NCBI GenBank assembly: GCA_016302585.1
Contig: JAEDNI010000025.1
Coordinates: forward strand, 1-25,352
From: Paludibacteraceae bacterium
Lineage (GTDB): Bacteria > Bacteroidota > Bacteroidia > Bacteroidales > Paludibacteraceae
Length of the DNA stretch: 25,352 nt
Direction of reading: 5' to 3'
Positions within the stretch are counted from its first letter, which is position 1. Every line of letters starts with the position of its first letter. A program made the translations under genes and the position numbers. The notes under the pieces were generated by a model that saw nothing but the letters and a program-made list of their open reading frames with translations, was not told the origin of the DNA and ran no database searches. Shown here piece after piece: positions 1 through 4,582 of the stretch.

Positions 1-14
1 TTTGTCTTCTAACA

Positions 15-42
15 AAAATAGCAGCCGTTGAGCTGCTATTTT
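15..42 (-). terminator. Probable original terminator of tRNA-Pro, now displaced
   Basis: An 11-bp inverted repeat (15-25 with 32-42) encloses a 6-nt loop. On the minus strand it is followed by a short T-run (ATTTTTG). In an uninterrupted chromosome it would sit directly downstream of tRNA-Pro. The 6.1 kb element now separates the two. Confidence 0.6.
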
Positions 43-53
43 GTCGAGAAGAC
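41..53. repeat. attL: left copy of the 13-bp attachment repeat
   Basis: The sequence ttgtcgagaagac is identical to 6148-6160. It is a remnant of the 3' end of tRNA-Pro (discriminator plus the 3' acceptor strand on the minus strand). It directly adjoins the terminator hairpin that would follow the uninterrupted tRNA gene, which places the old chromosome to its left. Confidence 0.8.
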
Positions 54-399
54 TATCCGAATATCGAACGATTTTTTTAGAGATTTAGCGAAAATCGGGG
101 CGTTTTTGGAAGAGTTTCCAACAATTTTAGGTAAATAATTTGTCCTAGTTTATATAGGGGGGTGCGGCGGCTGTTTTGTAGATAGCCACAGCCCTCCCTC
201 CCCGTATTTTCTAGGCTTGCGCGCATGTTTCCTTCCCGCCGTTTTGCATTTTGAAGTAGGCATAATAGCGCATACCTCTTACCAAACAAATAATTTTTTC
301 CGGCTAAAAAATCTGCGAAAAAAGTTACTATACTTGTTACTTTTTCTATTCTTGTTGTATTTATTAGTAAGGAGCAGGCAAAAAACGCCTGAGATAGAT
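54..399. other. Left-end non-coding region: recombinase tail codons in the circle, then a GC-rich palindromic stretch
   Basis: Positions 54-138 are open in the frame that would continue the large recombinase if 6160 were joined to 54. They give 27 codons (starting IRISNDFFRDLAKIG) and a TAA at 136-138. Positions 144-215 hold an imperfect palindrome with outer arms cctag (144-148) and ctagg (211-215), G-run against C-run arms (157-162 and about 197-203) and an inner ggct/agcc stem (169-172 and 184-187). The block is strikingly GC-rich for this element. The remainder (216-399) is AT-rich with no clear promoter of the Bacteroidota type. A reading frame with an ATG at 217 is open through here, but its early part encodes low-complexity Leu/Phe. 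Confidence 0.5.
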
Positions 400-600
400 A
401 TGAACAATCAACAATACAAACGACAATGGCGCGAATTAGATGACGTCACCCGCGAGCGTATAAGCCGCAGCACACAAGGAAAGCCTAAAAGCGAACTTCA
501 CAAACAGAGGATTAGACAGGCCATGAAGGACTATTGGCAACAAGTCCAGCACCGCCCACAATCGGGAATAACGATGGATGATTTGATAGGGGCAGAGTAA
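400..600 (+). CDS. Small basic NUMOD3-like DNA-binding protein
   Basis: This is a 66-aa basic protein starting MNNQQYKRQW. The segment ISRSTQGKPKSELHKQRI followed by RQAMKDYW resembles the NUMOD3 motif (G-K-x-x-S-E-x-x-K-x-x-I-x-x-A), a short helical DNA-binding element best known from homing endonucleases and also common in small Bacteroidota mobile-element proteins. No nuclease domain is attached. I chose the ATG at 400. An in-frame ATG at 217 would add 61 residues, mostly a Leu/Phe-rich stretch that could be a membrane helix but is more simply explained by T-rich DNA. It lies just upstream of the rep-like gene (78-bp gap), so a role in element replication or maintenance is possible; that is inference. 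Confidence 0.55.
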   Translation: MNNQQYKRQWRELDDVTRERISRSTQGKPKSELHKQRIRQAMKDYWQQVQHRPQSGITMDDLIGAE

Positions 601-678
601 TACCACTTATCAAGGTGAAGAAATCGGTTGTTTTACCCCTACTGTAATAATAACTTAAATCAAAACTAACTATGAAAA

Positions 679-1662
679 ATGTTAACATTCGACAAACTAA
701 AAATTGTTGTTTCTGCATCAGATTGCATAGACAATATCAACCTAAACAAGTTCAGTACCATTAGCAAGAATGGTGTAGTAACTGAATACAAGTACCAGCA
801 AGTATCACCTTATCAGTTATACATTGAGAAAGATGTTACAGACAATGAAGTTATTATAGAGTTCACTGGGAAAATACTAGGTGCACGCTATTCCGAACTA
901 ATCAATCAGACTAACATTCGCCAATGCTTACAGAATCTCAACGCCTTAGAACTATGTAACCTTGACATTGATACGATACTTAATGAAGGTAAGGTAGTTA
1001 AGGCAGACGTTACCATTGATACGGAATATCCGGACATAACGAGTTTGACAAAGGAATTGCAATCTTGCATCAAGAACAACGAACGCTATACCGCCGTAAA
1101 CAAGCGCGGGAATTTTATTGTAGAGAAAAACGTGAAGACGAAAAATCGCAAGTTGCGACTTACCATCTATGATAAGGAACAAGAGATGTCTCTACAGGAT
1201 AACCAACGATGGTTGCAAACCCTAGATGAGGCTGAGGCTAAAACCTTCAACGACTATTTCAAGAATAAGATACGCTTCGAGTTGAACCTTAACTCTGTAA
1301 AGGCTATCAAAGACTGGTTGTGCATATCTGACAACTCACTATCATCAGTACTCAGTGCTGAGGCTAATCCTATAATGACATTCTTAGATTCGATATTAGT
1401 AGATAACGCCGAAGCTCACATTGTGCATTCATTACGTGACGCGGAGAGAATGGCACTAATGAAAGCAAATGACTTTGATATGAAGGCAATAGAGAATGTG
1501 GTTAAACTACATAAGGCGCAAAGTACGAAGTTATCTGATATGATGAAACCGTACAGAGAATTGTATAAGGCACTTAACGAGAACGAGGCGACAGGCATTA
1601 AGGAACGATTGAAGGACATGCTACTAGAGATTTTTCTAATAGGCTTCTTTGTATCATTCTAA
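679..1662 (+). CDS. Probable phage/plasmid replication initiator-like protein
   Basis: This 327-aa soluble protein has no signal peptide or membrane helix. Its layout recalls plasmid or phage rolling-circle initiators of the Rep_trans and gene II/X type: an N-terminal alpha/beta half, a V-K-A-D-V-T-I-D strand (about 107-114) like their R-x-D-x-x-x-D element, then a LRLTIYDKEQEM motif (about 158-169) and KIRFELNLNS (about 197-206), resembling the Y-D-K-x-x-E and R-x-E strands. No canonical HUH motif is visible. The catalytic tyrosine cannot be assigned; Y292 and Y296 in MMKPYRELY are candidates. The start at 679 is the first ATG in frame; an ATG at 672 is in another frame and soon stops. No promoter precedes it inside the integrated element. 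The assignment rests on motif layout only. It may instead be an uncharacterised element protein. Confidence 0.45.
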   Translation: MLTFDKLKIVVSASDCIDNINLNKFSTISKNGVVTEYKYQQVSPYQLYIEKDVTDNEVIIEFTGKILGARYSELINQTNIRQCLQNLNALELCNLDIDTILNEGKVVKADVTIDTEYPDITSLTKELQSCIKNNERYTAVNKRGNFIVEKNVKTKNRKLRLTIYDKEQEMSLQDNQRWLQTLDEAEAKTFNDYFKNKIRFELNLNSVKAIKDWLCISDNSLSSVLSAEANPIMTFLDSILVDNAEAHIVHSLRDAERMALMKANDFDMKAIENVVKLHKAQSTKLSDMMKPYRELYKALNENEATGIKERLKDMLLEIFLIGFFVSF

Positions 1663-1751
1663 TTCTGTTACCTTTTAATCTTTCGCTGCGGCTTATTAAC
1701 CCATGCTAAATGTATTAAATCAATCAAAAAAGTTATTTTGCACCCTCAAAA

Positions 1752-1783
1752 TTTGCTCACGTCAAAAAAAAGTAGTACCTTTG
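1752..1783 (+). promoter_or_regulatory. Bacteroidota-type promoter
   Basis: TTTG (1752-1755), a 20-bp spacer and TACCTTTG (1776-1783) match the Bacteroidota -33/-7 consensus exactly. It should drive the leader and the lipoprotein gene. Confidence 0.75.
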
Positions 1784-2062
1784 CACTCGCATTCGGATAA
1801 TGCAGCGGCAAATGCCAATTACATTGAAGGATGCACGACATAGAAGGCGTTTATTGACGCTTGTTTTTGGCAAACGAAATCTAGCAAGTTTTGAAAGCCC
1901 CAAAGCAAGAGAGTGCAGTAAACGTTCATGGATATGTATATCTCTACACCTAATGGTGTGCGTATTACATATCAGCGTGGACGTTATTGTTTATTCTTGG
2001 CTAAGGGCTTTGCTAGAGCCTCGTTTGGAGAATAGGCACATATAACATTCACGCTTTTCTTG

Positions 2063-2138
2063 CCAACGGAGTAAACTGAAAAGCCATAAGTGAGTAGGTG
2101 CTTATCAACGGAGTTTCGAAAAGCCGTAAAGTGAGTAG
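2063..2138 (+). repeat. Two imperfect tandem repeats, period about 42 bp
   Basis: Copy 1 (2063-2097) and copy 2 (2106-2138) share caacggag, then gaaaagcc, then taa(a)gtgagtag, with small differences between these blocks. The second copy ends 8 bp before the lipoprotein ATG. They could be iterons, operator sites or mRNA elements. Nothing in the sequence decides between these. Confidence 0.6.
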
Positions 2139-2146
2139 AATAAATT

Positions 2147-3124
2147 ATGCTAAAAAAAGTTTTGGTATTTTTCTATGCATCTTGTATTTTGATTGTAGTA
2201 GGATGCTCATCTCAAAAAAGAAGAAACGTTGATTTTCCGCTTCCTCAGGGCTTTGTCGAATTTATCACTATTTATTCTTCTGAATACTCTTTGAATTACA
2301 ATCCTAATGTTGAGTATAATCCCGAAAACACATATGGTGATGAATATTTTATTAAGAAGTGTACAGCGATTACTAAAAAGTCTAATGATGAGAAAGAAGA
2401 AACAGTCACGATACTTAATGAGCAAGGTGATACACTATTAATATACACATCTCTAACCAATGGTTATGAATATACATATATCACTACATACGCAAAATTA
2501 TACGAAGGATACAGTGCCTTAAAATCCAATCCTAAGATATTAGAATTTGCAGGGAACGCTGCAATTAATGTGGTAGAAATGGACGTTTTAGAAGGTACAC
2601 GCAAAATATATAAGTTAACATCTGAAGGAGAATCCTATCTTCTTTGCGAACAATATTCTATGCAGATTCCCAACTACGACCCGATGTTGACAAGAGGAGC
2701 GGTAAGTGTAAACGCTTATTTTAGAGAGTATTACCCTAATGGTAATGTTAGAAAATACATTGATAATGAAGGAAGAGTGACAAGATTTACTGAAGATGGT
2801 GATATTATACAAGGAAGAAAAAGAGGAGGCAATATGTATGGCTCAACTTCCTTTCGCCACGAGAGCGATGTTCATGACTATTTACGCAGTCATAATTTTA
2901 TTAATCAATCGGGTGACATCAGCATAACTGAAGGTTCCGGCATGGCATTAACAGCGAATGGGAGAATATTAACAGCGGCTATTAATATTCGTGAATTTAA
3001 CTCGCACCAAGCATATTTTACAGCATATTCACCAATTAGTGGGGTAACATTTCGCTTCACTTTGGATTCAAGTGATGGAACGCTTTATTGCCAAAATGAA
3101 GGAGTTACGTATTATGCGCGATAA
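2147..3124 (+). CDS. Secreted lipoprotein of unknown function (element cargo)
   Basis: This 325-aa protein begins with a lipoprotein signal peptide (MLKKVLVFFYASCILIVVGC), with a V-V-G-C lipobox at Cys20 and Ser at +2. The mature part has no recognised enzymatic motif. Around residues 190-225 it has YFREYYPNGNVRKYID and EGRVTRFTEDGDI, resembling MORN-variant or antitoxin-type repeats (Y-x-N-G-x-L/V). No acid-rich lipoprotein export signal follows the cysteine, so the periplasmic face is as likely as the cell surface. It is expressed from the promoter at 1752-1783 through a long leader and ends at a bidirectional terminator (3158-3190). It is the only gene in the element without a DNA-related look, hence probable cargo, possibly exclusion- or host-interaction-related (inference). 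Confidence 0.75.
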   Translation: MLKKVLVFFYASCILIVVGCSSQKRRNVDFPLPQGFVEFITIYSSEYSLNYNPNVEYNPENTYGDEYFIKKCTAITKKSNDEKEETVTILNEQGDTLLIYTSLTNGYEYTYITTYAKLYEGYSALKSNPKILEFAGNAAINVVEMDVLEGTRKIYKLTSEGESYLLCEQYSMQIPNYDPMLTRGAVSVNAYFREYYPNGNVRKYIDNEGRVTRFTEDGDIIQGRKRGGNMYGSTSFRHESDVHDYLRSHNFINQSGDISITEGSGMALTANGRILTAAINIREFNSHQAYFTAYSPISGVTFRFTLDSSDGTLYCQNEGVTYYAR

Positions 3125-3157
3125 TAATAAAGAGTAACACAAAGTAGGAATTATATA

Positions 3158-3190
3158 AAATAAGGGGGATATTTTGCTCCCTTATTTTTT
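3158..3190. terminator. Bidirectional Rho-independent terminator
   Basis: A perfect 9-bp stem (aaataaggg at 3158-3166 with cccttattt at 3179-3187) encloses a 12-nt loop. A T-run follows on the plus strand and an A-run precedes it, so it can stop both the lipoprotein gene and the convergent XRE gene. Confidence 0.75.
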
Positions 3191-3193
3191 TCT

Positions 3194-3547
3194 TCATGCA
3201 GGTTTACTAGCCGATATTGCCGCATTTAGTTCTTCCTCGGAACAGAAATGCGTGATAGTTCCATTCACAGAGATGTAACCATCAATTCCCGTTTGTTTTT
3301 TCTTCTTCTCTTCAAACAGACTAGCAACGGACACACCTAATGCGTCTGCTATTTTTTGTATAGTGTCTAATTGCGGGTTTCCCTTCAATGCATTTGTTAA
3401 TGAAGGGGCTGATATTCCAGCCGCCTTTGCAAGTTCAGCACGTGTTTTGTATTTCCCGCGCCAACTATACAACAGAGATTGTACATTCTCTTCAAACCGT
3501 AATGATGCTGCGGATCTTACGGTGTTTTTTTCTTTTGTTTTTGGCAT
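3194..3547 (-). CDS. XRE/Cro-type HTH transcriptional regulator
   Basis: This 117-aa basic protein has an HTH_XRE domain at about residues 33-80: TRAELAKAAGISAPSLTNAL is the helix-turn-helix and LDTIQKIADALGVSVASLF is the typical following pair of helices. A short C-terminal tail (about 88-117) has no recognised fold and no peptidase motif, so it is not a self-cleaving LexA/CI repressor. It is transcribed leftward from a consensus promoter (3565-3596) with a leader of only about 11 nt. It is divergent from the resolvase gene, and the interval between holds inverted and direct repeats that overlap its own -33 box, which suggests autoregulation and control of the recombinase. Its role as the element's master repressor is inferred from this layout. 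Confidence 0.85.
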   Translation of the reverse strand: MPKTKEKNTVRSAASLRFEENVQSLLYSWRGKYKTRAELAKAAGISAPSLTNALKGNPQLDTIQKIADALGVSVASLFEEKKKKQTGIDGYISVNGTITHFCSEEELNAAISASKPA

Positions 3548-3564
3548 ATTCGTAAATTTTGCTG

Positions 3565-3596
3565 CAAAGGTAGTTATAAATTATGGTATAATCAAA
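3565..3596 (-). promoter_or_regulatory. Promoter of the XRE repressor gene
   Basis: Read on the minus strand, TTTG (3596-3593), a 20-bp spacer and TACCTTTG (3572-3565) match the consensus. The -33 box lies inside the left arm (3589-3598) of an inverted repeat, a classic position for autorepression. Confidence 0.8.
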
Positions 3597-3720
3597 TAAA
3601 ATTGCAAAAAAAATACAAAAAAACATAATTTTTTTGCTCGAAAGCTTGCGTATATCAAAAAAAAGCTGTACCTTAGCTTCGTATTTGATTAGAATATAAA
3701 ATAATTAAAATTATGATATA
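3578..3720. promoter_or_regulatory. Operator-like repeats between the divergent XRE and resolvase genes
   Basis: A perfect 10-bp inverted repeat occurs as taatcaaata (3589-3598) and tatttgatta (3682-3691). A 13-bp direct repeat, aaattatgRtata, occurs at 3578-3590 and 3708-3720. The left copies cover the XRE promoter -33 region; the right copies lie at and after the predicted start of the resolvase transcript. The natural binder is the adjacent XRE protein (inference). Confidence 0.6.
3646..3676 (+). promoter_or_regulatory. Promoter of the resolvase-type recombinase gene
   Basis: TTG (3646-3648), a 20-bp spacer and TACCTTAG (3669-3676) match the consensus with one mismatch. The predicted start near 3683 falls on the right arm of the inverted repeat, so a bound repressor there would block initiation or elongation. 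Confidence 0.65.
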
Positions 3721-3745
3721 CAATAACTAAAAAAGATTAGAGGTT

Positions 3746-4369
3746 ATGAAACAGCGAATTTGCATCTACGCTAGAGTTAGCACACAAGGACAGGACTATC
3801 AACGTCAATTATCCGAGTTACGAGAATATGCAGAACGGATGAACTATGAAGTAGTACGTGAGTTTAGTGAAAAGATTAGCGGTGCGAAAACCATTGCAGA
3901 GCGTCAGGCATTAACTGACTTGTTGGATTTCGCTGCGACAAATCATATCGACAAGGTACTAGTTTACGAGTGCAGTAGGATCAGCAGACGTGCAATAGAT
4001 TTTCTGCAAGTGATAGAGCAACTGACGCAAATGAAAGTTAGTGTGTATATTTTACAAAACGGATTAGAGACATTGATGGCTGATGGATCAGTGAATCCTA
4101 TTGCGCAATTGGTACTCGGAATTATTGGGCAGTTCAACTCGATGGAACGTAGTTTGATTAGGAGCCGGATGTCAAGTGGGTACAAGGTATATCGGGCTAA
4201 TGGAGGTAAAGTGGGGCGCAAAGAGGGGTTCAGAAAAAGCGAAGAGGCTATGCGCGCGCAATATATTAAGGAGATGTCTTTATTACGTAAAGGAATATCC
4301 TTGCGCAACGTGCAATCAATAACGGGAACTAGTGTAAATACGCTAAGAAAATTGCGGGAAATACTGTGA
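3746..4369 (+). CDS. Small serine recombinase (resolvase/invertase family)
   Basis: This 207-aa protein has the size and order of a resolvase/invertase. The N-terminal catalytic domain begins RICIYARVSTQGQ, with nucleophile Ser12 and Arg10. Conserved arginines lie at about R53 and in ECSRISRR (R78, R81). The dimerisation helix begins near FNSMERSLIRSRM (about 130-142). A C-terminal helix-turn-helix of Hin type covers about 165-205 (LLRKGISLRNVQSITGTSVN). All catalytic positions look intact. Bacteroidota homologues include Mpi-like DNA invertases, but here the gene is inside an integrative element under an XRE-controlled promoter, so it might resolve dimers, invert a local segment or assist integration or excision. 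No invertible segment with clear crossover sites was found. Integration itself is more likely due to the larger recombinase downstream. Confidence 0.9.
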   Translation: MKQRICIYARVSTQGQDYQRQLSELREYAERMNYEVVREFSEKISGAKTIAERQALTDLLDFAATNHIDKVLVYECSRISRRAIDFLQVIEQLTQMKVSVYILQNGLETLMADGSVNPIAQLVLGIIGQFNSMERSLIRSRMSSGYKVYRANGGKVGRKEGFRKSEEAMRAQYIKEMSLLRKGISLRNVQSITGTSVNTLRKLREIL

Positions 4370-4373
4370 TTTT

Positions 4374-4405
4374 TTTGGTTGTTTGAAATTTCTGCCGTAT
4401 ATTTG
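4374..4405 (+). promoter_or_regulatory. Promoter of the small ORF plus large recombinase operon
   Basis: TTTG (4374-4377), a 20-bp spacer and TATATTTG (4398-4405) match the consensus exactly. A 6-bp inverted repeat, gcctcg/cgaggc (4405-4410 and 4421-4426), straddles the predicted transcript start and may be an operator or a 5' hairpin. The promoter shows that the true start of the next gene cannot be the upstream ATG at 4379. Confidence 0.75.
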
Positions 4406-4438
4406 CCTCGGAATACAAAACGAGGCAAGTACGCAGAT

Positions 4439-4582
4439 ATGCTACATAGAGAACAATATGAGAACGACATATTAGCATTAGGGATTGAGAACCCAGAAGA
4501 GAGAACTGAAATCGTTCAGTCCCTGTACAACCTCGTATTACTAACAATAAAGAGTATAGCAAATGAAAAAGAGCAAGATTAA
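4439..4582 (+). CDS. 47-aa protein translationally coupled to the large recombinase
   Basis: This short acidic, helical protein starts MLHREQYENDILALGIENP and ends IANEKEQD. The ATG at 4439 is chosen because the longer in-frame start (4379) falls within the promoter at 4374-4405. The gene ends 20 bp inside the large recombinase gene (ATG 4563), implying coupled translation. I do not recognise the family. Small proteins encoded directly with serine integrases are sometimes recombination directionality factors or integrase partners. That role is possible here but is only an inference from position. Confidence 0.65.
   Translation: MLHREQYENDILALGIENPEERTEIVQSLYNLVLLTIKSIANEKEQD

Larger units (their letters stand above)
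1663..2146. other. Leader region before the lipoprotein gene: promoter, small hairpins, possible 35-aa frame, tandem repeats
   Basis: The region holds a strong promoter (1752-1783) whose transcript would start near 1790, about 355 nt before the lipoprotein ATG. Directly after the start are hairpins: gcatt-N5-aatgc (1789-1803), ggc-aaat-gcc (1807-1816), and aggcgt/acgctt with one G-U pair (1845-1862) followed by tgttttt, which resembles a weak attenuator. One frame is open from 1800 to 2045 but its composition is unconvincing. A short frame at 1928-2035 (35 aa, MDMYISTPNGVRITYQ at the start) looks more protein-like but is unsupported. Tandem repeats lie at 2063-2138. Confidence 0.45.

Noticed and set aside
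1800..2045. 81-codon frame downstream of the promoter at 1752
   Set aside because: Its composition is mixed, no motif is seen and its end overlaps a more plausible 35-aa frame. The region fits a leader better, so it is described as such.
3589..3691. Invertible promoter flanked by the 10-bp inverted repeat
   Set aside because: The arms are short and lie on the repressor -33 box and the recombinase start, which fits operators better. Inversion would swap the two promoters and could be tested with long reads, but nothing in the sequence favours it.
4379..4438. Upstream ATG start (4379) for the small gene before the large recombinase
   Set aside because: The ATG overlaps a consensus promoter (4374-4405), so it would not be in the transcript.
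3964..4470. 168-codon open frame on the minus strand over the resolvase gene
   Set aside because: It is the mirror of a recombinase with all catalytic motifs intact. Its composition (Ser/Cys/Ile-rich) has no protein-like organisation.
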